NCBI GenBank assembly: GCA_023512835.1
Contig: CM042089.1
Coordinates: forward strand, 49,747,004 to 49,811,003
Direction of reading: 5' to 3'
Length of the DNA stretch: 64,000 bases
Source: Taxillus chinensis
Lineage: Eukaryota; Streptophyta; Magnoliopsida; Santalales; Loranthaceae
Shown here: in pieces, positions 21,121-32,643 of the stretch
Numbering within the stretch: position 1 is the first letter of the stretch
Layout of the letters: each line of letters begins with the position of its first letter
Notes under the pieces: generated by a model
What the model was told of the DNA's origin: nothing
Database searches by the model: none
What the model saw: the letters and a program-made list of their open reading frames with translations, nothing else
Made by a program: the position numbers and the translations under genes

Positions 21121-21372
21121 ACCAGTGAAGAATGAAGAAATGATGCAGATGATGCTACAGATGAATCGGACTCGGGACTTCCACTTAACTCCGGACATGT
21201 TCCTTCGGATATTCAAACTACCGAAGCACCTTTAAGTCCATCCAGACCAGCTAATACAGAAATGAATAGTAAAGGAGAACCGCAAAACACTCCAGAACCT
21301 ATTCATATGGATAATGCTGGCCCAGAAGAAGCTCACATAGCAAACCAACAAGAACCACCTAATCTGACAGAG

Positions 21373-23056
21373 CTTCAAATCAGTGAGTATTCACCACAAC
21401 TTGCATAAAACTATAAGTGGACTCGAAACCATCCTCAAGAACAAGTGATTGGTGATCCTACTATTGGTGTTAGAATAAGGGCAGCCACCTCCAACATGTG
21501 CCTCTACTTTTGCTTTTTGTCGTAAATAGAGCCAAAGGTGGTAGAAGAAGCACTTCAAGATCCAAATTGGATAGACGCCATGCAAAAAGAGTTAAATCAG
21601 TTCAAGAGGAATGATGTGTGGACTCTTGTACCTAGGCCAAAGTCTCAACAAGTCGTTGGAGTTAAATGGGTGTTCCGGAACAAACTTGATACGCACGGAA
21701 TCGTAATCCGGAACAAAGCCCGACTGGTAGCCAAGGGTTATCGTCAAGAAGAATGAATAGACTATGACGAAACCTTTGCCCAGTAGCCAGACTTGAAGCA
21801 ATCAGAATGTTCTTGGCATACGCTTCATACGAAAACTTTAAAGTTTATCAAATGGATGTCAAGAGTGCATTTCTAAATGGGGATCTTCAAGAGGAGGTAT
21901 ATGTTGAACAACCTCCAGGTTTCATTGAACCAAAGGCTGGACATCTGGTCTACAAACTAAGGAAAGCCTTGTATGGATTGAAGCAAGCTCCAAGAGCCTG
22001 GTATGACACACTTTCGGAATTCTTACTTGCTCACAACTTTCAAAAAGGAAAGATTGACACCACACTATTCTTATGGAAAGAGAAGGGACATACTCTGATC
22101 ATACAGATCTACGTGGATGATATCATTTTCGGATCAACTAATCCGAAGCTTTGTGATGAGTTCGCCAAGTTGATGACTAGCAAGTTTGAGATGAGTATGA
22201 TGGGAGAACTGTCCTACTTCCTTGGGATCGAAGTCAGACAACTAAAGGAAGGGACCTTCATAAACCAAGCTAAGTACACTCGTGACTTAATCAAGAAGTT
22301 TGGTATGGAAGGTTCATCTCCCGTCAAAACTCCAATGCCAGTCAGTGCCAAGTTAGACCCAGATGTTGATGGCAAATCAGTGAATGTGACTGAGTACAGA
22401 GGGATGATTGGATCCTTGTTGTATCTTACAGCAAGTTGCCCGGACATGATGTTTGCAACTTGCATCTGCACAAGATATCAGGCGAATCCCAAAGAGTCAC
22501 ATATGCTTCACGTAAAATGAATATTAAGGTATCTCAAAGGGATGATGAATTTGGGACTTTGGTACCTAAAAGAGTCCAACTTCGCCTTATCTGGATATTC
22601 TGATGCTGATTTTGCCAGATGTCACATAGACAGGAAAAGCACCGGTGGTACATGCCAATTCCTTGGAAACAGATTGATCTCTTGCGTTAGTAAGAAGCGA
22701 ATTCCGTATCAACCTCTACTACTGAAGCGGAATATATAGCTGCTGGGAGTTTCTGCGCACAGCTTCTCTGGATGCAAAGTCAACTTACTAACTACGGCTT
22801 CAACATGACATCTGTTCCACTCTACTGTGACAATACCAGTGCTATTGCTATCAGCAATAATCCCGTCATGCATCCAAAGAAAAAACATATTGAGGTCAGG
22901 CATCATTTCATTCGCGACCATGTTCTTAAAAAGCACATATCCTTGGAACATGTTGCTACTGAAGATCAACTGGCGGATATACTTATAAAGCCCCTACCTG
23001 ATGTAAGATTTTCTGAACTTCTTCTCAAATTAGGTATGCTTGACTTTTCTGCATAG
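21373..23056 (+). pseudogene. pol: Copia reverse transcriptase and RNase H
   Basis: The RT begins near 21538 (EALQDPNWIDAMQKELNQF) and includes KARLVAKGYRQEE, then stops near 21754 and 21785. It continues at 21807 (YQMDVKSAFLNGDL) to the catalytic Tyr-Val-Asp-Asp at 22110-22121 and on through SYFLGIEV. RNase H runs from about 22540 (SGYSDADFARC..DRKSTGG) to the stop at 23054-23056 with KHIEVRHHFIRDHV near the end. A TGA at about 22518 and a shift near 22740 break it. These domains would copy the element RNA into DNA. Confidence 0.92.
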
Positions 23057-24824
23057 CTTCTCACCTGTTATCCATCAGTAGTTAGTCTCAGAACATGCAT
23101 TGCTGTACTTCATGGTTAGTGATAGATACTGAACTTCATGTTTAACTATCTTACTTAGTCATTTAAATGTTCTGATATTTCTCACTAAGTTCGAATGGGA
23201 GGATGCTTGCTTATCCGGACTGATAGTGAATCAAGCAAACATAATTAAATATATATGAAACATATCCTCTTTTGATGTCATGAATTCTACTCAATCTTCC
23301 ATCTCATGTCTTATGATTTCCTGACTAACTGACATATCTAAGATGCATGGTTGAGGAATGATTTGGGATAGCTCGGATTGAAACTGGAAATTCACTATGC
23401 CTGCCGATCAGCTGCTTGAGTGGAGTAAATCAAGGATAGGCAGCAGTTTCTCACGATTCATGTTAAACAGGAAACGTCTTAAAGGCTCTAATAGTCCACG
23501 GGGGAGAAATTGCTCTCTCTATTATCTCAGTAATAACCCCCGATTCACATTTCATGACCTCTTTCCTGGTCGTCTATCCGAGGGGAGTCATCCTCGAGAA
23601 GATCGCATCAAAATGATTCGCTGATCTCAAGGGGAGAGAATACTTCATTAAATCTTAAGTAAGGCCCCCTGTTTCAGCAAAAGGCATGACTACAGGGCGA
23701 GAGAATGCTTATTATTAAGTAATACCTCTCTGATATGTCTCGGATGTTCCGCCCTATAACTCTCACTCATAAAGTTGATTGGACTTGCATTGTTGAATCG
23801 GAATTGTGGATTGCTTGGCTGTTATCTTCCTCTTCCTAGCATTTTAGACATGACAGTCAGTTGTAACATCATACATCATGTGCTCTACTTTCCATTTTCA
23901 CTCATACATTCTCTGATGGATGACGTCATATAAATCTAATTAAACCTTTGCTCTCATTCTCAGTATGAAGGATTAGCTATGTTGACCTATTGGATTTATG
24001 TGTTAATTATCTCACACATACATTGATTTCAGTATGATGGCTTTCACTTCTTATGTATGTGTCTAGCACTTAACTTTTTATGCATAAGTTCTGTTTCTTC
24101 TTAGTTCGGATTGTGTGTTATTCTCCTATATTGTTTATCCGGACTAACCCGAACCTGACGAGACTTGCTCTTCAAAGCATCTATTCGTTAAGTCACAGGT
24201 TCAAATTCTCTTTGCAATTCATCGCTCTATCTTGTCTGATGTCTCGGATTTCTGAGGTGTTGTGGTATTTCACACTTTCTCGACATTAAGACAGCAAAGG
24301 AATCATCTCTACTCAACACTCTGTTTATACGGATACAGTTAGTCAGTCTTATCCGGATGTTCTTTATACGGATTATCCTTCTCCGGATGAAAGTCGGTTT
24401 ATTTCCTCCTGACTCTTGGAATTCTCAATTCGCGATAAACCAAGTAATTATCTTACATCGCTTATTTTTGAGGAGGGATAATGATGGTTCATTTAATGCA
24501 CACCTCGAGCCCGGTATTTTATCTTTTCAAAAATCCGGAAGTATGCTTACAGCTGTCATCTTTGAATGGTTAGCACAGCTGCCATGTCATAGGTCTATTC
24601 GACGGCGCTAATCCATCACTTCTAATGACATAAGGAAGTCGGGTGGCTCACTGTTCATTTTGCTTAAACTCGAGACTCACTTACTTCCACGGAAAGGATC
24701 CTATTTATCCCGCACTATCAGCATCGACCGAGGTTATCCCTACCAACTCACAAAACCCTAAACCCTCGCCGCACCTTTTTCCTACAAAGATTTTCTCTCC
24801 TTCTCCATCAATCTTTCACTCTCA
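23057..24824 (+). other. Sirevirus-like 3' region with purine-tract candidates
   Basis: Noncoding in my reading. Purine-rich stretches resembling polypurine tracts are at about 23193 (AATGGGAGGA), 23499 (GGGGGAGAAA), 23627 (AAGGGGAGAGAA) and 24471 (GAGGAGGGA). Sireviruses are reported to carry multiplied polypurine tracts before the 3' LTR. Repeated ATCCGGA words occur as in the 5' LTR. The short frame at 23397-23624 has no recognisable domain. Confidence 0.5.
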
Positions 24825-24961
24825 ATGGCATCCGAAGCTCTCTATGGTGTTGTTCCTGGCTATCTTGTCGATTGGTCCGGAATCTCTGATCCTCCAGCAA
24901 GGCTCCACGAGGTTCGCCAGCTACTCGAGTACAGCAACCTTTTCGCGCTTGTCTCTTCCTC
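24825..24961 (+). CDS. start of an unknown ORF downstream of Copia pol, cut by element A
   Basis: ATG at 24825 sits in a good plant initiation context (CTCAATGGC). It opens a frame beginning MASEALYGVVPGYLVDWSG that stays open through LHEVRQLLEYSNLFALVSS up to the LTR of chromovirus A. Beyond that the frame runs into LTR sequence and stops at 24980. About 45 native codons remain. Its position after pol and before the lost 3' LTR is where Sireviruses may carry an extra ORF (env-like in some). I do not recognise the protein, and there is no signal peptide or membrane segment in what is left. It could also be an unrelated fragment. Confidence 0.45.
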
Positions 24962-26791
24962 TGTAATGACCCGTGTGTAAACTGTGTGTAAGAAGTTAAC
25001 CACAAACGCCTTGGAGGTTAGTGCACAAGTTTGAGGTAAGAGATGAGCCCAAGAGGGGACTTTTGGGAGGTGCATGTGACAAGTGGTAACGTACCTTTAC
25101 GCCCTAGGAAGATGCTATGCATATATAGACGCTTTTAGGCTGTTTTGCCAGGTTTTGGAGAGCTATTTTGACCTAGTAGATGGCCTCAAACAAATGGCGT
25201 GCAAGAACAAAAGTTGCTTGGAATGAGGTCCTCTATCTACCACAGAAATCTTAGAGCATTTGGAGCTGCACGTGAATTCACCCATTTCACGTGCAAGCAT
25301 ATTTTTGCTTCTTAGGCCTCTACAAGATGCAAGGAGGCTTGTGGTGAAGTTTGAGTGCATTTGGAGCTGCACGCCAATTGGGGAATTGGCGTGCAAATTG
25401 GCGTGCAGGTATGTTTTTGCATGGTTACCTTGGTTTTGTCATTCTAATCATCTTTTCTCAAAGGACCATGTTGGAATTGTGAATATTTTGGTGTGTATGG
25501 ATGTGGGAAGGTCATAGCTTGTTCCATCAAAACTACGTCGTTTTGATGCTGGGATTCACTTAATCAAAACTACGTCATTTTGATGTTGTGTTGTCTATAT
25601 AAGGAGCAGAAGCCCCTCTGTTTTAGGGTTAGGGTTTGTTGCTCCACCAGCCGTCGCAGAGAGAGAGAGAGAGAGGGAAGGAGAGCTTCTGGTGGCTGCC
25701 GGAGCGTCTTGCGTGGGTGGTCGGAGTCTTGCATGGAAGCGAGAGCAGAGAACACACAAGGTAGGGGTTCTGTTCTTTCTAAATCCTCCTCTGTCCTAGG
25801 GTTCTAGGGCAGATTATGGAGTTAAACCTGTTTATATATATATATGTAATCCATATAGGTGTGATCTCCTATAAAGATGTTGGCCTTCAATGGCGATTTT
25901 GGTGTGTTTCGGTGCTCGTGTGGTGCATGAAAAGTGTTCGATAAAATGCCCGTATGACATGCCCGCTACATGTTTGAGAAAATGCTGTGCGCGGGGTTCA
26001 TGAGCTTGTGAATTTATGTACACCAATTGTTTGGTTTTATACCCGTGAGGCTTTTCATGCTAAGTGTTCGATGTTATGTCCGTGTGACTAAGTGTGGCTA
26101 TGTGTCTTGTGTTCTTGGAACCCGGTGGCCGTGGAAGCCCTGGGACTGTTCTTGGGACCCGGTGGTGTGGAAGCCCGGGACGTTCTTGGAACCCGGTGGG
26201 GGTGGAAGCCCGGGACCGTTCTTGGAACCCGGTGGTCGTGGAAGCCTGGGACCGTTCTTGGAACCCGGTGGCTGTGGAAGCTCGGGAGTGTTTATGTACC
26301 AGCCTGTGTATGATTCTATTTGCTGCTATAACCTGTAATTATATCTGGTGGAATAATTGTATCACGACACAGCACTTGTACACAAGGCATGTAGATATTA
26401 GGTGCATGGGATGGGTTGGGGAGACATGATCCCTACTGAGCTGTGGTTGCTCACCCCACCTACCATGTTGTTTTCTTTACAGGAACCTACAGGCGTTAGG
26501 TGGGAACACCAAGGTGAAAGTCCTGCTTGTTGGCTTGCTTATTATTATTCGAGTTATACTGCTTTTCTTTATGTAAGCTTTGTAACCCCAGTGGGGAGAT
26601 ATTGTAATGTGGAGTTCAATGTAATAAAAGTATGTTTTGGACGTATTTGCCATGTTTGGACTCAATAAATATAAGATTTTTCTCTGAATATAAAGTGTGA
26701 GGTGTATGTTGTATTCTAACCCCTCTATCCAACTTGGGTAAAGGGAGGGTCACGTTCCGGTCTCCTCGGGTTGGAAATCCGGGGCGTGACA
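24962..26791 (+). repeat. 5' LTR of element A (1830 bp)
   Basis: TGTAATGACCC...GGGCGTGACA. Hairpin 1 is at 25268-25294 (arms GCACGTGAA/TTCACGTGC). Hairpin 2 is at 25369-25394 (arms GCACGCCAATT/AATTGGCGTGC, loop GGGG). Palindromes are at 25526-25547 and 25563-25584, TATATAA at 25596-25602, the possible intron at 25761-26482, the tandem array at about 26118-26290 and AATAAA near 26622. Confidence 0.95.
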
Positions 26792-27222
26792 ATATGGTAT
26801 CAGAGCATGGTCTAGTTGGCCTAGGGTAGTGGGCGGATCTGGTTATCCTGAGTCCTTTGGAGGAACCTGGAAGGACGTGCCCGATCAACACGGTCCTCTT
26901 GGAGCCTCTAAGGTGTATTTGGGGTAGTCCGGACCTGAGGTAGGATTTGCATGCATTGGCATTAGGGCACTAGTTGCATTCATTGCCATGTGTGAAGGAT
27001 GTGAATAACATGATTATGTGTGAACCGTGCAACTCGAATATTCTCGGAATGCCTTGGGTATGACTACAATGTGGATTGTGCTGTGTGCGATATTGATTGA
27101 TGCAATGGTTAAAATGTGTGTGATGCCATGTACTGCTTGACTTGATAATGGGGTAGAGGTAATCAACTTGTTAGTAGTCGAACGCATTCTGATGTTTGTG
27201 CTTCTTACTTCATGTAGTAAGA
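26792..27222 (+). other. PBS and leader of element A
   Basis: A perfect iMet PBS, TGGTATCAGAGC, is at 26795-26806. The leader is noncoding. Just before gag it contains CTTACTTCATGTAG|TAAGAATG: an ATG directly followed by TAG and TAA (27212-27220) that ends two bases before the gag ATG at 27223. The tract before it also resembles a splice acceptor. Confidence 0.88.
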
Positions 27223-28333
27223 ATGCCACCGAGGAGAGTGACGCGTGCGTCCGGGGTAGTGGCTGATGAGTCATCTGCCCACGAGGGCCCAGGTGCGGGA
27301 CGGTCCGTTGGAGGACATGCATTGTTCTTTGGCGCAGCTGCGAGAAGGCATCCGGTTGGAAGTCCAAGAGGCGAGGGAGGGTATCCGGCAAGAAGTCCGG
27401 GAGGAGGTACGCCGTGAGATGGCGGCACAGCGGTGGTGCCACCCCCACCGCCACCACCGGCGGGGAGCTACCCCGGGAGCGTGAGGGTTCTCCGTGTGGT
27501 ATACCAACTCGTGCAGAGGATGATGTGGTGACACGGTTCCGAAAGGAACAACCTCCACGATTTAAAGGGGAGGAGGACCCAGTGTTAGCTGAGCACTGGC
27601 TGAGGCAGATCGAGCATGTGTTTTCCTTTCTCCTACCCCGGGAGGAGGATAAGGTGAGACTGGCCATTCGGCAGCTGGAAGGGGGGGCTCTGAAGTGGTG
27701 GTTGAGTGTCGCGGGGAGCCGTGCGGTGCAGTTCATGCTTTGGGAGGAGTTTCTACAGCTCTTCCATGATGAGTTCTTCCCGGAATCTTTGAAATGGCAG
27801 AAGAGAGAGGAATTTGGCAGCCTGAAGCAAGGATCAAAGATGGTGCCCGAGTATGAGCGGGAGTTCCGGAGCCTGAGTGGGTTTGCCCCCGAGACAGTGG
27901 CAAAGGAGGACCTGAAGGCCCACAACTTCACTCTGGGTCTTAGGCCAGCCCTTAGGCAGAAGGTGGCGATTCTGCATTTGAGGACCTATGTTGAGGTTGT
28001 TGAGACAGCACATATAGCTGAGAGGGAGCTGGAGGATGGGAGGCAGGTCCATCAGGGTCGCCAGTTGCAAGGTGGGTCTGAACGCGATTCGGGGTCCAAG
28101 AGGCCTAAGACTGAGGAGAGAGATAGCAGTTCCTTCCGCAGCGGGGGACGGACATTGGTGAACCCCGGGGAGGTCTAGCTTTGGCGGTGGCGCACGGGGC
28201 GGTCCAGCAGGAGGTCTCCCCAGTGGTTGTCACTGCTGTGGGGAGCAAGGCCACTTGAGGAAGGAGTGTCCAAAGAGGGACTGGAAATGCCATAGTTGTG
28301 GACGAGAGGGCCATCTGAGCCGGGTTTGCCGGA
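27223..28333 (+). pseudogene. gag: gag of chromovirus A
   Basis: ATG 27223 (MPPRRVTRASG). After an N-terminal helix, a frame break falls at about 27335-27480. The capsid-like Retrotrans_gag core (about 27530-27950; FRKEQPPRFKG, WLRQIEHVFSF, EFFPESLKWQKR..EF, PEYEREFRSLS) is open, and a shift follows near 28175. Two CCHC zinc knuckles lie at 28228-28329 (CHCCGEQGHLRKEC and CHSCGREGHLSRVC). Gag forms the particle and the knuckles bind RNA. This is one of the cleaner copies: the core frame is open for about 250 codons. A' at 36408-37515 is its near-identical duplicate. Confidence 0.92.
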
Positions 28334-30729
28334 GTGGCAACAGGGGAGCGGCAGCAGACTGAAGCTGGAGGCAGCCTTGGCGGGAAGCGCCCAGTGAGTG
28401 AGCCGACTAGTGGCACGGGCCAAGGGAGTGTGTTTGCGCTGGAGGCGACGTACCCGGAGGAGGCTGAGCTACCACCCCCACCAGCTGAGAGTGGAGCAGG
28501 ACCATCGGTGGTTAGAGGTACCCTTTTGATCTCCCGTACATTAGCTTCTGTTCTTTTCGATACGGGTGCATCGTGTTCGTTTGTTGCTGAGCTTGTGATA
28601 GATAGCTTGGGGTTAGCTTGTGTGGAGGCAGCGAAGCCCCTAGTTGTTGAGTCTCCATGGGGGGTATGATTGAAGTGTGGCGTGTTTGCCGTGATCTGTG
28701 TGTTAACCATAGGAGAGGTGGAGCCGAGTTTTGACTTGCATGTAATGCCTTTGAGGACGTTTGACCTGATCTTGGGTATGGATTGGCTTATGGCTTTCCA
28801 GGCCAAGATAGGACCGTTATCGGCGGCGGGTATCCTTCGTGACACCTGCAGGGACCTCTTGCACCCCCGCAGGGGGAGTGGGACCGAGAGGCGAGTCGGG
28901 CCGGGCCGGTGTTGGACCAGTGGGGTGCCATTACCCACAGGTTGGTAGCCCGACCTTTGCCGAGGAGGGGAAGGTGGAAAAGAGGGTGTGGCCCGCTGTT
29001 GTGGACCAATTTCAGGATGTTTTTCCTGAAGAGTTGAGGAGTTTGCCACCTAAGAGGAGTGTGGAGTTCACCATTGAGTTGGTGCCGGGGACGGGTTCGA
29101 TTTCCCAAGTAGCGTATCGTATGGGGCCAGCTGAGTTAAGGGAGCTTCAGCGGCAAATCGAGGAGTTGGTGGGCCAGGGGTTTATCAGACCGAGTACCTC
29201 ACCTTGGGGTGCTCCGGTGCTCTTTGCAAAGAAGGCAGATGGCACACTACGCCTCTGCATAGATTACGGAAGCCGAATCTAGGTGACTGTGAAGAACAAG
29301 TATCCGTTGCCTCGGATAGATGACCTGTTTGACCAGTTGAGCGGAGCCTAGTGGTTTTCCAAAATAGATTTACGGTCGGGGTATCATCAGTTGAGGGTTA
29401 GGGAGGAAGACATCCCTAAGACGGCCTTTCGGTGCAGGTATGGGCACTACGAGTGGATAGTGATGCCTTTTGGGCTCACTAATGCGTCGGCAGTGTTTAT
29501 GTATTTGATGAACCAAATCTTTGCCCCATACTTAGACTCGTTCGTGGTGGTGTTTATAGACGATATCTTGGTATATTCCAAGACCGAGAGGGAGCATGTG
29601 GAGCATTTGGCAACAGTGTTGCAAACCTTGAGGGATCAGCGGTTGTTTGCTAAGTTTAGCAAATTCGAGTTTTGGATGCAGGAGGTCCATTTCCTTGGCC
29701 ACGTAGTATCCGCTGAAGAGGTTAGAGTGGACCCAGCCAAGATTGAGGCGGTATCATCATGGGAGAGGCCAACCAATGTTTTCGAGATTCGTAGCTTTCT
29801 TGGTTTGGCAGGCTATTATTGCCGTTTTGTAGAGGGGTTCTCCCGTTTGGCGGCTCCTATGACAGCGTTGACTAGGAAAGGAGTGAAATTTGAGTGGACG
29901 GACAAGTGCCAGCAGGCGTTTGAGACTCTCAAAACCCATTTGACCACTGCACCTATGTTAAGGTTGCCTAGGGAGGATATTCCGTATGAGGTGTATTGTG
30001 ATGCGTCCAGGGTTGGTTTGGGGTGTGTGCTTATGCAAGAGCACAATGTGGTAGCTTATGGGTCAAGGCAGCTGAAGCCTCATGAGCAGAATTATCCTAC
30101 TCATGATCCGGAGTTGGCGGCCGTCATCTTCGCCCTGAAGAGTTGGTAGCACTACCTCTTGGGGGGAAAAGTTTGTGGTGTTCTCGGATCACAAGAGCCT
30201 TCAAGTAAATCTTTACTCGAAGGACTTGAATTTGAGGCAAAGGAGATGGGTGGAGTAATTGCAGACCTTTGACTTTACTCTTGCCTATACCCCGGGCAAG
30301 GGTAATGTTGTAGCTGACGCGTTGAGCAGGAAAGGGAAAGCTGAGGTGGCCGTGAGAGAGTGGAAGGCGATGGAGCGATTGGCGATGTTGCGGCTGCGCC
30401 TTGTTGTTCGTGATGGTGGGACAGTCCTAAGTCCTTTGGTGGTTGTGCCTGAGTTGTACCAGCGCGTCCGGGAGGAACAGCTGGGTGACATCGAGTGTGA
30501 GGTTCTCCGTGCCCGTATTTAGGCTGGGGAGCTATCTGAGGACTGGACAGAGGGTCCTGAGCATAAGTTGTCGTTTCAAGGGCGGTTGGTAGTGGCTTCT
30601 TCCCTCAGGGATGAGGTGATGAGGGAGTTTCACCAGTCTAGAGTTGCTGTGCATCCAGGGGGTACGAAGATGTACCAAGCGCTTCGGACACATTTTTGGT
30701 GGCCTGGGATGAAACGTGATGTGACTGCC
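28334..30729 (+). pseudogene. pol: pol of chromovirus A (protease to integrase N-terminus)
   Basis: Protease: Asp-Thr-Gly-Ala at 28559-28570. RT begins at about 28990 ([16 protein letters not shown]). The catalytic Phe-Ile-Asp-Asp is at 29553-29564, followed by [18 protein letters not shown]. RNase H starts at about 29985 ([12 protein letters not shown]) and the integrase zinc-binding region at about 30650-30729. Stops TAG at 29349-29351 and 30147-30149 stand where element E has CAG (Gln), the mark of CHG methyl-C deamination. Shifts are at about 28670, 28800, 29275 and 30164. Element B interrupts it at 30729. Confidence 0.92.
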
Positions 30730-32643
30730 TGTAATGACCCGTGTGTAACCCGTGTGTAAGGAGTTAACCACAAACACCTTGGATGTTGGTACACAAGTTT
30801 AAGGTAAGAGATGAGCCCAAGAGGGGACTTTTGAGAGGTGTATGTGTCAAGCGATAGCGTACATTTATGCCCTAGGAAGATGCTATGCGTTTACAGGCGG
30901 TTTTAAGCTGTTTTGGCTGATCTTGGAGCTCACTTTTGACCTAGTAGATGGCCTCAAACAATTGGCGTGCAAGAACAAAAGTTTCTTAGAATGAGGTCCT
31001 CTATCTACCACAGAAATTTCAGAGCATTTGGAGCTGAACGTGAATTCACCCATTTCACGTGCAAGCATATTTTTGCTTCTCAGGCCTCTACAAGATGCAA
31101 GGAGACTTGGGGTAAAGTTTGGGTGCATTTGGAGCTGCACGCCAATTGGGGAATTGGCGTTCAAATTGGCGTGCAGGCATATTTTTGCATGGTTCCCTTG
31201 GTTTTGTCATTCTAATGATCTTTCTCCAAAGGACCATGTTGAAATTCTGAGTATTTTGGCCTATATGGGTGCGGAAAGGTGCTAACTTGTGTGATCAAAA
31301 CTATGTCGTTTTGATCCTGGGTTTACTTAATCAAAACTACGTCGTTTTGATGTGGATGGTGTCTATATAAGGAGGGCTTGAGTTTGAGTTTAGGGTTCTT
31401 GTGTTCCTTTGTTGGCATGCCGCCTGAGAGAGAGAGAGAGCTAGAGAGAGAGAGGGAAGGGGAGTTCTTGGTTCTTCCCGGAGCATCTTGCGTGGGGAGG
31501 ACGGCGTTTGGCGCGGGAGCAAGGAAGATCTCGCTTTAAGGTAGGGGTTCTGTTCTTCCTAATCCCTCCTCTGTCCTAGGGTCCCAGGCAGCGGTCTGGG
31601 GTCGATCTGTTTATATATACATATGTAATCCATATAGGTGTGATCTCCTATATGGATGTTGGCCTTCAGTGGCGTATTGGTGTGATTTCTGAGGTTGGGT
31701 GGTTGGTGCAAGTTAAGTGTTTGATAAAATGCCGGTGTGGATATGCCTGTATGAATATGCCTGTGTGTATGCTCAGAATGTGTTTGAAATAATGCCTGTG
31801 AGGCTATGTATATTCTGTGTCTGAAATAATATCTGTGTGGCTGGGTTTGTGAGCCTGTGAATATGTGCATGCTAAGTGTTCGACGTTATTCCCGTGTGAC
31901 TAAGCATATTAAGTGTTTGATGTTATGCCCGTATGGCCTTATGTCTTGTGTGGTTGCTTGTACACCCGGTGGTCGTGGAAGCCCGGGACCGTTTTGTGTT
32001 AGCCTTGTGAGGTGTGGAAACTTGGCCTGAAGAGGCGGTTAAATCATTTGGCCTGAAGAGGCGGTTAAATAACTTGGCCTGAAGAGGCGGTTAAATCACT
32101 TGGCCTGAAGAGGCGGTTAAATAACTTGGCCTGAAGAGGCGGTTAAATCACTTGTTGTTAAAGTGTTAGCCTGTGTGGCATGGCGATCGTAATTGTGATG
32201 TGGGTGTTGTTATGTTCGTTGAAATTATTGTAACACGACACCGCACTTGTACACATGGCATGTAGATGCTAGGAGCATGGGATGGGTTGGGGAGACATGA
32301 TCCCTACCGAATGTGGATGCTCACCCCTCCTACTATGGTGTGTTTTCTTGCAGGAACCTACGGGCGTTAGGTGGGAACACCAAGGTGGAAGAGTTCCATT
32401 TTGTGGCTTTGTTTTGTGTTATTTGCATTATGTAATTTTGTTGAGGCATTGTAACCCCAGTGGGGAGATATTGTAATGAAGTTTGAAACATAATAAAGGC
32501 ATGTGGTTTCAATTAAATAATTATATGATTTTGGTTCTGAAAAGAAATGTGAAGTGTATATTGTATTCTACCCCTTTGTCCAAACCCGGATAAAGGGAGG
32601 GTCACGTTCCGGTCTCCTCGGGTTGGAAATCCGGGGCGTGACA
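30730..32643 (+). repeat. 5' LTR of element B (1914 bp)
   Basis: TGTAATGACCCGTG...GGGCGTGACA. Hairpin 1 is at 31036-31062, hairpin 2 at 31137-31162 (one mismatch in the second arm), palindromes are at 31294-31315 (core TATGTC) and 31330-31351, and TATATAA is at 31364-31370. GA runs interrupted by CTA are at about 31427-31456. The possible intron is 31541-32353. Confidence 0.95.
32024..32153 (+). repeat. 26-bp tandem repeat, five units, in the B 5' LTR
   Basis: Five direct units of exactly 26 bp begin GGCCTGAAGAGGCGGTTAAA at 32024, 32050, 32076, 32102 and 32128. The last bases alternate between two versions (tcattt/tcactt and taactt). The same block is at about 57178-57308 in the B 3' LTR. 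It stands where the other LTRs have the CCCGGTGG array, of which only one unit is left at about 31966. Confidence 0.95.

Larger units (their letters stand above)
16055..24961 (+). mobile_element. Sirevirus-like Ty1/Copia element, truncated on the right
   Basis: Order: 5' LTR, iMet PBS, gag with zinc knuckles and coiled coil, protease, integrase, RT, RNase H, then 1.8 kb of 3' sequence and the start of a further ORF. Domain order PR-INT-RT-RH is diagnostic of Copia. The long gag, the C-rich stretch before the LTR end and the extra 3' region point to the Sirevirus (Maximus/SIRE) lineage. Chromovirus A inserted at 24961/24962, and the 3' LTR is not in the window. Several in-frame stops occur. 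Confidence 0.88.
24962..30729 (+). mobile_element. Tekay-like chromovirus A, 5' part
   Basis: 5' LTR, PBS, leader, gag and pol up to the integrase zinc-binding region, where element B inserted (target copy CTGCC at 30725-30729). A continues for only 17 bp after B (57801-57817) before element D interrupts it again. A inserted into the Sirevirus-like 3' ORF; its predicted target duplication is TCCTC (24957-24961). Its 3' end is right of the window. Confidence 0.92.

Noticed and set aside
28105..29049. Long antisense open frames (also 37117-38202, 27014-27931, 44818-45576)
   Set aside because: They lie opposite chromovirus gag-pol, recur in every copy, and owe their length to the GC-rich codon pattern of the sense strand. 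No domain is recognised.
32024..32153. Regular direct repeats that might look like a CRISPR array
   Set aside because: Units are contiguous with no unique spacers, sit inside an LTR of a plant retrotransposon, and have no cas genes.
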